A stretch of DNA of 64,000 nucleotides from Begonia masoniana (lineage: Eukaryota > Streptophyta > Magnoliopsida > Cucurbitales > Begoniaceae). Below are positions 23,538-35,440 of the stretch, piece by piece; position 1 is the stretch's first letter; each line of letters opens with the position of its first letter. The translations under genes and the position numbers were made by a program. The notes under the pieces were generated by a model that worked only from the letters and a program-made list of their open reading frames with translations, made no database searches and was not told where the DNA came from. Where the stretch lies: assembly GCA_022432975.1 (NCBI GenBank), contig CM039514.1:10213519-10277518 (forward strand), written 5' to 3'.

Positions 23538-23870
23538 GTGAACGAGTCGAGAAGGAAAACCTAGAGAGAAGAAAGAATTGAAGGGGGAGGTTTTCTGAAA
23601 GAGCGCGAAAATGAAGCGTCTCTGAGAAAAAACAGAGTTTAAAAGGAAGAGGGCTTCGCCTGACGGGATGAAGATATACGTGTAAGACGATATCGCCGGA
23701 TGGGTCACACATGTCGCCAGATTAAAATTCATCAACCGATGCCTATCGGTAGATATGCATCTACTGGTAGATATGCATCTACCGATGCCTATCGGTAGAT
23801 CTGCAGCTACCGATGCCTTCACAACACAAGCAGCTCTATCACAAACAGAATTTCCAACAGAAGAAGAAAC
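23538..23870. repeat. Spacer with CTACCGAT inverted motifs (arm 2)
   Basis: Mirror of 8273-8606. Alternating ATCGGTAGAT and ATCTACCGAT half-sites occur between about 23735 and 23815. No gene. Confidence 0.7.
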
Positions 23871-25635
23871 TTAGCTTTTCTCAGACCGAATGAAACCTAA
23901 CTTTATTCTTATATTATTGAAGGTTTTTTCATCCAAAGATTTTGTAAATATGTCAGCTAATTAATCGACAGAGTTGACAAATTCTAGAGAAATATCACCC
24001 CTTTGAACGTGATCTCTTATGAAATGATATCTAACATCAACATGCTTAGTTCTAGAGTGCTGGATGGGATTTTTGGAAATGTTGATAGCACTGGTATTAT
24101 CACACCGGATAGGAATCCTATTATAAAACAGATTATAGTCCTCCAATGTCTGTTTCATCCACAGCATTTGTGCACAACAACTGCCAGCAGCAATATATTC
24201 ACTTTCAGCAGTTGATAATGCAACAGAATTTTGTTTCTTAGAATACCAGGAAACTAAAGATTCACCAAGGAATTGACATGTTCCACTGGTGCTTTTCCTA
24301 TCAACTAGACTACAGCATAGTCAAAATCTGAATATCCAATCAGATCAAAGGAAGTGCCTTTAGGATACCATAATCCAAGATCACAAGTTCCACTCAAATA
24401 TTTAAATATTCTCTTGACAGCATTTAAGTGGGATTCTTTAGGGGCAGCTTGGAATCTTGCACATAGACAAACACTAAAGAGTATATCTGGCTTACTTGCA
24501 GTCAGATATAACAATGAACCAATCATACCACGATATTTCTTAATATCAACACAAATTCTTTTTTCATCTTTATCCAATTTAGTTGTGGTACTCATGGGAG
24601 TCTTGGAAGAATTAGAAGATTCTAATCCAAATTTCTTAAGAAGTTCCTTAATGTACTTTTCTTGATAGAAGAAAATTTCATCAGGAGATTGACTAATCTG
24701 GAAACCTAAGAAGAATTTTAACTCCCCCATCATACTCATTTCAAATTCACTTTGCATGAGGGAGGAAAATTCATTACACATTGTGACATTAGTTGATCCA
24801 AATATAATGTCATCGACATAGATCTGGACTAATAAAATATCATTGTCCTTTTGCATGGTAAATAGGGTTTAATCAGAATTTCCCTTTTAAATGTCCTTTC
24901 CACAAGAAAGTTCTTCAACCTATCATACCAAGTTCTAGGAGCCTGCTTAAGTCCATAAAGAGCCTTCTTAAGTCTATACACATGATCAGGTTTTGCATAG
25001 TCTTCAAATCCTAGGGGCCGCTCTACATAAACTTCTTCCTGAATATAACCATTTAAGAACGCACTCTTTACATCCATTTGGAAGAGTGTGAAGTTTTTAT
25101 AGCACGCATAGGCTAAGAGCATCCTAATTGATTCTAATCTAGCAACAGGTGCAAAGGTTTCTTCAAAATCAATTCATTCTTCTTGATTGTAACCCTTAGC
25201 AACTAATCTGGCTTTGTTTCTTACAACAATCCCATTTTCATCCAATTTGTTCTTGTAAACCTATTTAGTTCCAATAATGGGATGATCCTTTAGCCGTGGA
25301 ACAAGTTCCCATACCTTGCTCCTTTCAAATTGATTTAGCTCCTCTTGCATAGCTAAAATCTAATTTTCATCATCTCGGCCTCCTCAAACTTCTTAGGCTC
25401 TACTTGAGAGATAAATGCCACATTTGCACAGAGATTCCTAAGAGAGGATCTAGTCTTAACTCCTAATGCAGGATCACCTAAAACTTCATCTATTGGATGG
25501 TTTCTAACGTATTTCCAATCTCTAGGAAGAGCTGTGGATTCATCTTTTACAAGAACGATTTCTAGAGAAGTAGAAGAGAGTTCTAAAGATTTTTCTACTT
25601 GAAGGGGATCTGTAGACTTGTCTAAGGAGAGGGAA
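23871..25635 (-). pseudogene. Copia RT and RNase H (arm 2)
   Basis: Read on the minus strand: the linker VEKSLELSSTS, then RT with [65 protein letters not shown] and catalytic YVDDIIFGS (about 24815). Then come GELKFFLGFQISQ, KYRGMIGSLLYLTASKPDI, and RNase H with ALSTAESEYIAAG and TKHVDVRYHFIRDH. Lesions are a TAG in GTK*VYKNK (25261-25263), a TGA after NQEE, frameshifts near 24880 and 24305, and a TAA in NSVD*LADIFTK (23961-23963). The target duplication GGGAA of E1 is at 25631-25635. This arm lacks the extra base that breaks RPLGFEDY in arm 1. Confidence 0.88.
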
Positions 25636-28156
25636 TGTCATGACCCTAATACTGTACCCAATTTCCTGTATATTTTTTTTTATCCCTATATAACTTTAAA
25701 TGACTCTAGGCGGAATTAAACCAAAATCGGAATTGAAATCTAAGTTTTTAAATCGTTTAAACATATCCTAAACCAATTAAATAAAACTTAAATAATTTAA
25801 AACAATTAAATATAAATAACAAAAACATTTATCAATCGGCCAGGGGAAAAATCGGAAAGAGGCGAGCAAAAAGGAAACGGCGATCGATCGCCCAAAACTG
25901 GCGATCGATCGCCAAGCAAAAAATGGCGAGGGGCGATCGTTTGCCCCTCGCGCCCCTCGCGCGGCGTCCGATCGCCCTTGGTGATTTTCACCGGCTAGCG
26001 AGCGATCGCCATTTCTCCAGCGATCGCTCGCCAAGCTCTCTGGAATTTCTTCCAGAGAGCTGGCCTTTGCATTTCATCAACAATCAGCTCTCTGGAATCC
26101 GATTCCAGAGAGCAAAGCTTCCATTCAATATTTATTCCCTCCACACATCAACTTTAACACATCTCCAATTTCATCCTCAATTAACATACTTAACACCTCA
26201 TAATCGTCCAAACATTTAACTCAAAACGTAGTCAGACTTTATGAAAACAAACTGCATGGGTATATTTAAAATTATACTTTTCCTCCTTTTTTAAAACATC
26301 CAAGCAGTTTATAAAACAGGTTTTCAAAACGTTTAAAACCTCAAAGCGTAAACCTATCAACTACCAGATCCAAACATCCTAAAATGTCTATACAATCATC
26401 AATCCAAAACATCCTAAAAACCCCAAAATCTATACATACGTCCCCACGTGTCAGGTAAGCGTCGACTGCGCCAGCACACCACCGCAGCCATCCTTCGTCA
26501 ACTGGACTCATGCCTCAGAAGGAGGAATCTCGTTCTCACCTGTTTCCTCGTAATCACCTACACCATACAGACATCTATGAGATAAAAATCTCAGTAAGCT
26601 CTAGTAAATGTACATGCATGCTATGCGTATAAGTTCAGAAATCATGCAGCATTTTCTTTATCTTTACTCTGTGGTGTCACTGAGATCTCAGCCTCCTAAC
26701 CGTAGAGAGCCCATCTTGCGGTCGGACTACTCTTTCCAGCTAGACGGGGGGGGGGGGGGGGGTACACGCTTACAACACGTACAGCCGTGCCTGAGCCCCA
26801 TTTCGCATGACCTGTAACTGTATAACTGTATGAGTATGCAATAGATGTTGTATTGTGACAAACCCGTAATCGGTCTCCACAATAGGTCGTGCCCCTCTCC
26901 AGGCCACATCGTCATTCTCTTAAAAACATCATGCAGAAATTCATTTTCTATGTTCTTTTAAAACACGTGATGCGTGAACAGTTCAATATGACAGAAAGTA
27001 AACATACGTGCAGAGCATACCATCAAAACATAGAATTCAACCTAGAAGACAATCGAACCCTAACTACCAAACTAAAGCGAGTAAATAAACGCGTCACCAA
27101 AAATCCTCGAGACGACTTCGAAGTACGGTGTAGGCCAATCGGCCAGAAAAGATCACGAGAACTTACCTCGTGTCCAAAGCAGCTCAAGCTCCGTCCACGA
27201 GCGTTGTTTGTCTGAAGCAAAGCACAACATTTATGTTAAAACTAATTTAAGCTATCGACCATCCAAATATACAAAACCTTAACTAAGGAAACTTCCTAAA
27301 GTTCTAATCCAATTCATTGAGCTATTTATTCGAGCAATTTACGCTCGGCACCTCAATTCCCAATTTACGAGTTTTCCTTAAAATCTCAAAATTTCACAAA
27401 TTCTAATATTTTTCCTAAATCAATTAGATTCGTCCCAATAACGTCCAATACGTTCAAAATATACTTAATTACAGTAAATCTATAAATTTTGAATCCTAAA
27501 TCTCGTTTTTAATCGAAACCCTTAACGAACCCTAATTGGTTTAACTCTACGAAACTCGGAATTTAATGCTCTAAAACTATAGAATCATACCTAGAGCGTC
27601 GATTGGAGGAGAAAACGTGAAAAAAACGGAACGATTGGAGGACGAACGGAGGTCAGATTGGAGAACTTCGTCGCGGGAGAGGGAGGAAGTTCTCACTTGT
27701 TCGTGAACGCCAGGGAAGAAAAAGAGAAAGTGAGGGAGAGAAGAGAGAAATTTGTTATTTTATAAATTTTGGTTTTGCAAATTACCATTTTACCCTTAGT
27801 ACTTAATTCTATTTGTTTCGTCCTTCGTTTCGTTAATCGGCTAAAGATTCGGTTTCTCCAAATTTTCTTATTTCACTAATATGTCCAACTTATTATTTGA
27901 GATTTATTAAAACTGTCCGTTCGCAAATCGGACCTCGTTTACTATTTTTACTAAAACGTCCTTTGTATTACGAGAAACTTAATTACTCGGAATATAGCGT
28001 TATTACTCCGAAAAATCCCGTAAATTCCCTAAAATTCCTATTAATCGTTAGGATTTTAATTATGCTTTCTTTTTGTAAAATGGGTTTGATTTGACATATT
28101 TAAAAAAATGCCAATACATATTATAATATAAAATTCCGTACAGGCCGGATATTACA
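25636..28156 (-). mobile_element. Solo LTR E1 of a gypsy family (arm 2)
   Basis: 2521 bp, with ends TGTAATATCC and CATGACA on the minus strand and flanking GGGAA duplications at 25631-25635 and 28157-28161. The G17 run at about 26746-26762 corresponds to C9 in arm 1. It has no internal genes. Confidence 0.92.
26558..27166 (-). other. Predicted leader intron in solo LTR E1 (arm 2)
   Basis: The donor CGAG|GTAAGT is at 27166 and the acceptor GTGTAG|GTGATT ends at 26558, with a TACTGAG branch-like site about 33 nt upstream of it. Confidence 0.5.
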
Positions 28157-28703
28157 GGGAATCCAGTTCTTTATCCAAAATATCATCCTCATCCACATTG
28201 ATTGTGGGTTGAGGGGTTTCATCAAAGTTGACATGAACTGATTCCTCCACAACTAGAGTTCTCTTATTAAATACCCTATATGCTTTACTGGTAAGAGAAT
28301 AACCAAGAAAAATTCCAAAATCAGATTTGGAATCGAATTTTCCTAAGTTATCCTTAGTGTTGAGAATGAAGCACTTACTACCAAAGGCTCTAAAGTATTT
28401 AACAGAAGGAGTTTTTCCACTCCAGAGCTCATATGGAGTTTTCTCAAGAATAGGTCTTATTGAGACCCGATTAAGTACATAACAGGCTGTTGCAACAGCT
28501 TCAGCCTAGAAATACTTAGGAAGAGAGTTTTCATTAAGCATAGTCCTAGCAAGCTCTTGGAGAGATCTATTCTTCCTCTCAACAACACCATTTTGCTGAG
28601 TGGTTCTAGGGGAAGAGAAATTGTGTTCAATTCCATTTTTGAGGCACAAAAGTTCAAATTTCTCATTTTCAAACTCTCCACCATGATCACTACGAATAGC
28701 AAC
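28157..28703 (-). pseudogene. Copia integrase core, C-terminal part (arm 2)
   Basis: The minus-strand frame starts at VAIRSDHGGEFENEK next to LTR B and runs through QQNGVVERKNRSLQE, an in-frame TAG (28506-28508), ATACYVLNRVSIRP and VEESVHVNFDETPQP, to the E1 insertion. The N-terminal part of integrase should continue on the far side of LTR B, and the GAG-pre-integrase end is found at 44909, immediately after the A-run. Confidence 0.88.
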
Positions 28704-29402
28704 TGTAACACCGGACAACTTCAACCAGGTGACTTCCTAAACTGTATTAACGGTCACGAATATTCAATCTTCACGGTTTAGGGTTTTATGTCAAGCTTAA
28801 TTAATTACATGTGGATCTAAACTAGGTTGAGTGGCAAAGTTGTAATAATGGAGGATTGAGGCCAGTATTTAAAGAAAAAGGAAAGGATTCAAACCTCATT
28901 TAAACCACTGTAGCCGACATCCCCAACTCCCGGCGATTTCTTCTCTCCCAAGCTCTCGCTCTCTGTCAGCTGGAAATCCCTCCTTCGACGATCGGTTTCC
29001 TTGCTGCTTCTCGGCTACTTTGTGCTCGAGGTACGAGTTTGACAATGTAGCTATCTTTCAGTCGTTAAACTCTGTTTCAGCTATGTGTTGAGGTTCTGGA
29101 TTCTTCAATGGCCGAGTATTAGTAAGGATATTTAAAATCTGAATGTAGTAATGTCATTCCGAATCGATTTTGGACATTAAACACACAACCCTGAGATATT
29201 GCTTATCGAATCTGTCTGTTCTGGGTTTTGGATTTCAAACTGCACAGAGAACTATACTAAGGATTCGGGAGTGACTATAGCTATTAGATCCTAGGATGAC
29301 TTGTGATTAGAACTAATAGGATTTTGTTTTAACTACTGCAATGTAAATGTTTTAGGTGAGGAAGTTGGAAGAGGAAGGAGCTCAAATTGCTAAGGAGACC
29401 AG

Positions 29403-30092
29403 GTAAGTGAATGAATGGGTTTCTCGGTCATTAGGACCCTACATCAAAGGATGCTAGGTAGAAACTCATATGATGAATAGAAGTTTCCCTTATGTTACTG
29501 TCTATTGTATATGCTGATAATTAGCTCAGTGGTAAAGTTTCATGTCGAATGGTACTCAGTTCTGTAGCTTGATGGTTTAAGAATTTTCATGTCCATGCAT
29601 CATGAATGTTTTATGCATATGAAAATGTTTTAAGAGCATGTCTTCGCATGAAAAAGATAAGAATATAAAACTTATGCAACGTGAATTAAGAGAGGGTTGG
29701 GGGCGGTTTGGCGTATGTCACTGTCCAAAAGAAGGACCATGATACGACCCGCAAGGGAACTATGTGCACTCTCACTGTCAAACCCCCTTTACCGGCACAA
29801 ATCCCCTCCTAATCCACACAACTTAAATGAAGAATATGATCAATGACTACGAATGATGAATATGATCAATGACTACGAATGATGAATATGATCAATGACT
29901 ATGAATGATGAATATGATCCATGACTATGATTGATGAATATGATCCATGACTATGAATGATGATTACGAGCAAAGATATGAACAAGAAAAGACTTACGAG
30001 CATGTGATTTCCCAAATTATACATTCCTGCATCCATGTTAGTGTTGCATTTCTTACTAAGCATTAGGCTTATAGTTAAATCTTATGATGTAG
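29403..30092 (+). other. Predicted leader intron in LTR B
   Basis: The donor ACCAG|GTAAGTG is at 29403, the branch-like TACTAAG at 30054-30060, and the acceptor ATGATGTAG|GT ends at 30092. The region holds the 27-bp minisatellite. Confidence 0.55.
29822..29960 (+). repeat. 27-bp minisatellite in LTR B
   Basis: About five units of GAATGATGAATATGATCAAT type followed by GACTACGAAT or GACTATGAAT. Confidence 0.85.
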
Positions 30093-30271
30093 GTAAAGAG
30101 TTAGCAGGTGATGTAACACCCGAGATACGACTAGGTAATTTTCCTAACTATATTAACGGTCATGAATATTTAATCTTCGCGGTTTAGAATTTTATGACAA
30201 GTTTAATTAATTACATGTGGGTTTTAAACTAGGTTGAGTGGCAATATTGTAATATTGGAAGTCGAGATCAG

Positions 30272-30279
30272 TATATAAA
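30272..30279 (+). promoter_or_regulatory. TATA box of gypsy A 5' LTR
   Basis: TATATAAA in a GTATATAAAGAAAAAGG context, conserved at 40356-40363 in the 3' LTR. Transcription would then start near 30300, upstream of the predicted intron. Confidence 0.6.
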
Positions 30280-30798
30280 GAAAAAGGAAAAGTTTTAAAT
30301 TTCACTCAAGCCACTGTAGCCGACATCTTCTACTCTCGGCGATTTCTCTTTCCCCGAGTTCGCACCCCGCCTGCCAGCAATCTCCCTTCGACGACCGGTT
30401 TTCCCCGCCATTTCCTGGATACTCTACGCCCGAGGTATGAGTTTGTCAATGTAGTTATCTGTTAGTTGATTAGCCCTACCTTCTGCTTGGCATTGTAGCT
30501 TTGGACTTTTCCAATGGCCGACTAATAATAAGGATATCTAAAATCTGAGAGTTGTAGTGTTATTTCCCGAATCGATTCTGGACATTTTAGATTAATCAAT
30601 AGTCGAATCTGTCGGTCTTGTTTTTGGGATTTCAGACTACACTGAGTATTAGACTAAGGAAACTCGGGAATGACTTTAACTAATAGATCCTAGGATGATT
30701 TATGAGTAGAGTTTTAGGATTTTGATTTAACTACTGTAATGCACATGTTTTAGGTGAAGAAGTTGAAGAGAAAAGGTTCAGATTGCTAAGGAGACCAG

Positions 30799-31550
30799 GT
30801 AAGTGGATGTATTAGGATTTCTGGCCACTAGGGCCCTACACCATAAGGATACTAGGAAAAAAAAAAATTGAAATGTTTAACTGATGATTTTGACTAGTAG
30901 TTTGCCATGATATGAAGTATTTGAGCAGGAAGATGTTAAGTTACCTGGTGTTCTACTCGTTCATACAGTATGATATTTCTCTGTGAAAATTCGTGTCCAT
31001 GCATTATGTGCTCGTTTATGATTAAGTTAAGAATATGAAAAGAAAAACAAATGTAAGCATGATTAAGCGCGGAATGGGGGAAATGACTATGACATGTTCA
31101 CAAGGCTTATGTATGGCTCACGAATTCTCCCACTGGTGGAGGCCGAGTTGATGATAAGCATGGCTCGTGAATTCTCCCACTGGTGGAGGCCGAGATAATG
31201 ATAGGTATGGCTCGTGAATTCTCCCACTGGTGGAGGCCGAGGTAATGATAAGTATGGCTCGTGAATTCTCCCACTGGTGGAGGCCGAGATGATGATAAGT
31301 ATGGCTCGCGAATTCTCTCACTAGTGGAGGCCGAGCTAGTCGTCACTATGATTGCCCGGTTGGCAATGATCATATGCCCTGTCTTTCTCCCTCGTTCCCT
31401 CCCTTAATACATGCTATGTAAATGATGAAAATGAGCATGAATGAAGAAAGATTTACGAACTTATGTTTCTTTAATTTGTTCATTCATGTATGTCTGTCAC
31501 CATGCTTTCCTTACTAAGCATTAGGCTTATAGTTAAACCTTATGTTGTAG
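30799..31550 (+). other. Predicted leader intron in gypsy A 5' LTR
   Basis: The donor GACCAG|GTAAGTGG is at 30799, branch-like TACTAAG at 31512-31518, and the acceptor TATGTTGTAG|GC ends at 31550. The branch A is about 33 nt from the acceptor. The 752-bp interval includes the 47-bp minisatellite. Confidence 0.55.
31117..31335 (+). repeat. 47-bp minisatellite in gypsy A 5' LTR
   Basis: Five units with core TGGCTCGTGAATTCTCCCAC then TGGTGGAGGCCGAG and a variable ATGATA spacer; spacing is 47 bp. Same unit number in the 3' LTR. Confidence 0.92.
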
Positions 31551-32944
31551 GCGAAGAGACTACAGGTGAAGATACTAATTTCAAAGAGGATATTTAAAGC
31601 TGGTTGCTGGAGGATGCTCGATGTGACAGTGCAGGACTGGAGAGGCGATTATGACCCCTGGTTATTGCTTCCTTATGTCAGTAAGAATACAAGAACTGGA
31701 ATTATGTAGGATAGTGTTAGTATTGTCTGAGTCAACTTCTGAGTCTGGAATTAATTTTAAGGGATTATCGAACGGTCTGTTTTGCTTAAGTCTTCCGCTA
31801 CGTTTATTCTGAACGAGTCTCTAATTTTCTATACGTATGAATGTTAAGTCATTGAAATTTGAAGTCTGTGAAGATTAAGTCTATCGGATGTTGTCGAGTG
31901 TTTTAGTCATCCGGTGATGTCGAGTGTTTTGCTCGCCGGATGATAAGAGTTAAGTCGTTTGTCGCACAGTCACCGAATGATGCGGGTATTTACAATACCG
32001 GGCGATGTGAGTGTTATTTTGTCGTCTAGCGCCCGGTGGATGAAGTGTATTTTCTTCACCGGATGATGTGAGTGTTTTCTTGTCGTTTAGTGACCGGATG
32101 ATGTAGAGTATTTCTTCGCCGGAAAAGGAGAAATGTTATGTTGTCGTCTAGTGACCGGTGGAGGAAGTGTAGTTATTCGCCGAATGATGTAGACGATGTT
32201 TGTCGTTTAGTGGCCGAATGTGATTTAATAAGTCATGCGCAATGCACGTGCTCACCGGATGATGTTTCTTATCTAGTGAGATTTTAATGAGTCACGTGTT
32301 TGACTCCTGTTCACCGGTGGATGTCCACTACTGGGCGATGTTTTAATTGAACGTGTGAAACCCACGTGCCTACCGGAAGATATCTTCTATTAGGCGATGA
32401 TAAGTGAGTCTCGTAGAGTACACGTGATAAATCGGATGGGGCACACCCTGCCAGCCGATGCATGAAAATCCATGCAAACCCGAGTAGAATCAGGTTAGGT
32501 GATTTAAGGGCATTTCTTCCCTATCCGATTATGCTTTGGAACTGATGATCGAGTTTAATCGACTGATTCTGTCGATGAATGAATTATTAGAAATATGAAG
32601 GAGTCAAGTTCATGTTGTAACACCCGAGTTTTCGGGTTTCCGCTCCAAGGCTATTTTGGTAAATAAGTAAATTAGGTCCGTTTTGCGAGCAGATAGTTTT
32701 ATTAGGACCCTAGAAATTTACGGGAATTTGTAGAAGAATAAGTGAAATTTTAGAAACCCGAATCGAGAAGAGTAATGCTAGAATTCCCGTTTTAGCCTTT
32801 TAGTATATTAATTTGTAAAAATAGCAAAATAAGTCCGTTTTGGAAACGGTGAGTTTTGTTAGAACTCTAAGATTAAATTGGAATATTTGGAGAAATAAGA
32901 AAATTGCAAAGAGACTGAATCGATAGACTAATTAAAGAAATAGT

Positions 32945-32964
32945 TGTAGTTTATTATAATTATA

Positions 32965-33000
<36 letters not shown>

Positions 33001-33009
33001 ATTATAATA
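32945..33009 (+). repeat. ATT/TAT microsatellite
   Basis: A run of TAT/ATT trinucleotides flanked by TAATTATAAT on both sides, in the 5' third of E2. It can fold on itself because the flanks are complementary. Confidence 0.9.
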
Positions 33010-34048
33010 AAAACGAAACAAACAACAGAAATGGTTCTGTTGTTTGTCGAACCCGAACGCCGAAGGCCGAAGAGCGCGCAGGGGAGAAGCGATGGGCTAC
33101 GACCGACGAGCGCCGGCGATTTCCGACCTTTCCGACCAGACGACGGCGACTTGCAGTCTCCGGCCTGACTCTGCGCACGAACCGACCAGGTGAGCTCGGT
33201 TTCTCCTTTTTCGGTTCGGTTTAAGGCAGCGAGTGGCGAGCTCGTTTGAGCTCCGATCGCCGGCCAAAATAGGTTGCTTCCGGCGTGGGTTTGCCAACCC
33301 TTGGGCCGGCTATCGTTGATTGGCCGCGGAATGCCCAATTTGGGCGAAAATACAGTGAGGCCGAATTAGGGCTTAGGGTTTTCTTAATTGGAAACTTCGA
33401 TTTTAGGTTAAATTATGTTAATTGGATGTTAGGAGGATAGATTGGTGAAGAAATTGATAGAATTTGATGAAAAATCAAAAAGGAGAATTTTGGGAAAAAT
33501 GGGCAGATTCGGGTTTTGCCTAAATTGACCTAGCTCCGGTCGTTTGTTTTAAAATTCCTTTTGGCAGATTAAAATAGGTTATTAGAGGAGTACGTGGCCG
33601 CTGGAATCGTTCGATTCCGATAACCGACGCGAAAGTTACGCGCGTTCGAAATTTTAGGTCGGTTTTTACCGAACCCAAATTAGTGGCCGTTTAATTAAGT
33701 TTTAGTTAGAAATTGATGATATTATGCTTTTATGCCTATTAATGAATACAATTGTCGTTTATTAGGTAGATTAAACGAATCGATGATTGTTGGTGGATTT
33801 AGGTTAAAGTTTGAATATTGGAGATTATTGGAAAACCATTAATGGAGGTTAAGTGAATTGTGAGCACCACGTGCTCGATGAAATGCCCAAATGGAGAAAG
33901 TGAAAGTTTTAGGAGAAATTGCTTTAGCCAGGAGCTTAGTTTAAGTTTGAGGTTCGTTTAATTAGGATTGATTTTAATGTCTTGTATTTATGAAATGCTT
34001 TAGGTGGAGACGGCTTTTGGACGGTGCTCGGCTTACTATGGACGCCAG

Positions 34049-34302
34049 GTAAGTGAGCGTTAGGCTTTCCGGCCACTAAGGCCCTACGTCGTACAGTGTT
34101 GATGATGTTTAATGTAATGAAAAGATGGATATAGAGGTTGGTGGAAGACGGGTAGTTAAGGAAAGATTGATAGTTTAAGTAGTGCCTTAGTTATGTAGTT
34201 AGTGCTCATGTGATAGGTTTTCCTTACGTCTATGTCTCCTCATGCATCATGTTTTAGTAAAATGCATACGAACTATTTAAGAGCATGTTTTATGAAAATG
34301 TT

Positions 34303-34342
<40 letters not shown>

Positions 34343-34570
34343 GAACTACGGGGCAAGTCATGAATGTGCTACGGGGCAAGTTATGAATGTACTACGGGGC
34401 AAGTCATGAATGTACTACGGGGCAAGTTATGAATGTACTACGGGGCAAGAAAACGGTTTAAAAGAAATGAAACGAAAATGTTTTATAAATGTCATGCATA
34501 TATATGAAATGTCATGTTTAGCACGCTCCTTACTAAGCATTAGGCTTAATGTAGTTATTGTATGATGTAG
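34049..34570 (+). other. Predicted leader intron in solo LTR E2
   Basis: The donor CGCCAG|GTAAGTGAG is at 34049, branch-like TACTAAG at 34531-34537, and the acceptor TATGATGTAG|GTGA ends at 34570. Confidence 0.55.
34305..34450 (+). repeat. 7-bp and 23-bp tandem repeats in E2
   Basis: Six or so GAATGAT units are followed by five 23-bp units of ACTACGGGGCAAGTCATGAA type. The whole array lies in the predicted intron. Confidence 0.9.
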
Positions 34571-35440
34571 GTGACAGGTGTGAAGGTGAGAGTTCCTCAT
34601 GATGACAAGGAAAAGGTGGTCGATGGGTGGTGCTCGTGGCGACGAGGTGTGTTTTGGCTTGATGATCCGATGGCTTGATTGATGTATGTTGAATGGATGT
34701 GAGTTAGTTTTGTCGGTTAGAAAGGAGATGGATTTTAGGGTGTATATTTAAGTTTAATATTCAGGAAAATTTTATAGTGGATATAGGTTTGAAGTAGTAC
34801 TATTTTGAATGATTTGTTAATGTATGTCCTTGGTGATGTTTTAGGGAATTTAATGCTTATGCTAGATGTTTGTTTTAGGACTTGATTTGTTTTGATTTAG
34901 AAAGAGAATGAAAGTGTTTAAGTATGTGGATCGGATGATTTGATAGAAAAACGTATGAAAGTAGAGTCTTTGATGTGTATGATGTGGTAGTGGAATGTCT
35001 TAGATGTGAAGTCTTTATTTTTGGAGAATATACTGGAACTGTTTGGGTATTTTTAACCGTTTGGTCGTTTTTAAAACAGGTAAGGATACGCTCGATTTTT
35101 AGAGCGATCCACGCAGTTTGTTTTCTTGAGTATAGGTTATATTAGTGTTTTGTTTTAATTGATCTTACTTTAAGTGTTAATTGTTTTAAGTTAGTAATGG
35201 TTTTAGTCTAGTTCTAAATGTTTTAAAAGTAAAAAATGTTTTACGCTCAAAATGTTTAAGTCAAATGTTTAAGTCAAAGTTAGACCCTAAAGGTCGTTAG
35301 AGGTGGGTCAATTGTCTAAGTTAGTTTTCTTTTAAAGTGTTAAGTAAAAATGAAAAAGTTTATGAGAAAATACGAGGGCTTAGGTAATGGTTATGTCACG
35401 GCTAGTCCGTGGCGGCCCTGATCGGGTTGGGGTCGTCACA

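Larger units (their letters stand above)
28704..30111 (+). mobile_element. LTR B, left fragment
   Basis: It starts TGTAACACCGGACAACTTC at 28704 within copia integrase (neighbouring GCAAC is the likely target duplication; its partner is lost in the gap). It is related to gypsy A LTR but clearly diverged. It is interrupted at 30111 by gypsy A and resumes at 43153. It contains a tandem array (about 29822-29960) and a predicted intron (29403-30092). Whether B is solo or a full element cannot be known. Confidence 0.85.
1..32145. repeat. Giant inverted repeat, two arms of about 16 kb
   Basis: Base 1 pairs with base 32145 and the two arms stay in register to the centre: position x in arm 1 pairs with about 32141-32146 minus x in arm 2. 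The apex is the stem ATAGGTGTGATGA (16051-16063) and its complement (16077-16089) around a 13-nt loop. The left edge is not seen, so the palindrome may continue beyond the window. Both arms carry the same fragments of gypsy A LTR, LTR B, copia pol, solo LTR E1, copia ORF3, copia 3' LTR and flanking LTR-like DNA. Differences are mostly 1-nt indels. It may be real or a fold-back artefact; the sequence alone cannot decide. Confidence 0.95.
30112..32615 (+). mobile_element. Gypsy A 5' LTR, main part
   Basis: It starts TGTAACACCCGAGATACGAC. A TATA box TATATAAA lies at 30272-30279, only 160 bp into the LTR. The predicted intron is 30799-31550 and the 47-bp minisatellite 31117-31335. At 31870-32400 is a block of repeated CCGG(A/T)GATG and GTCGTYTAG motifs. 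It is interrupted after CATGT (32611-32615) by solo LTR E2. Confidence 0.9.
32616..35440 (+). mobile_element. Solo LTR E2 inside gypsy A 5' LTR
   Basis: 2825 bp, starting TGTAACACCCGAGTTTTCGG and ending GGGTCGTCACA, with perfect CATGT duplications at 32611-32615 and 35441-35445. The empty site is seen in the 3' LTR of gypsy A (GTTCATGTTCTGAG at about 43026). There is no gag-pol. It contains an (ATT)n tract, a 7-bp and a 23-bp minisatellite, and a predicted intron. It is the youngest layer of the nest. Confidence 0.93.

Noticed and set aside
31117..31335. CRISPR-like regular repeats
   Set aside because: Units abut without unique spacers, sit in an LTR of a plant retrotransposon, and recur in the other LTR.
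32928..33338. 136-codon ORF with isoleucine run on the minus strand of E2
   Set aside because: The isoleucines come from the ATT microsatellite; no domain and it is antisense in a solo LTR.
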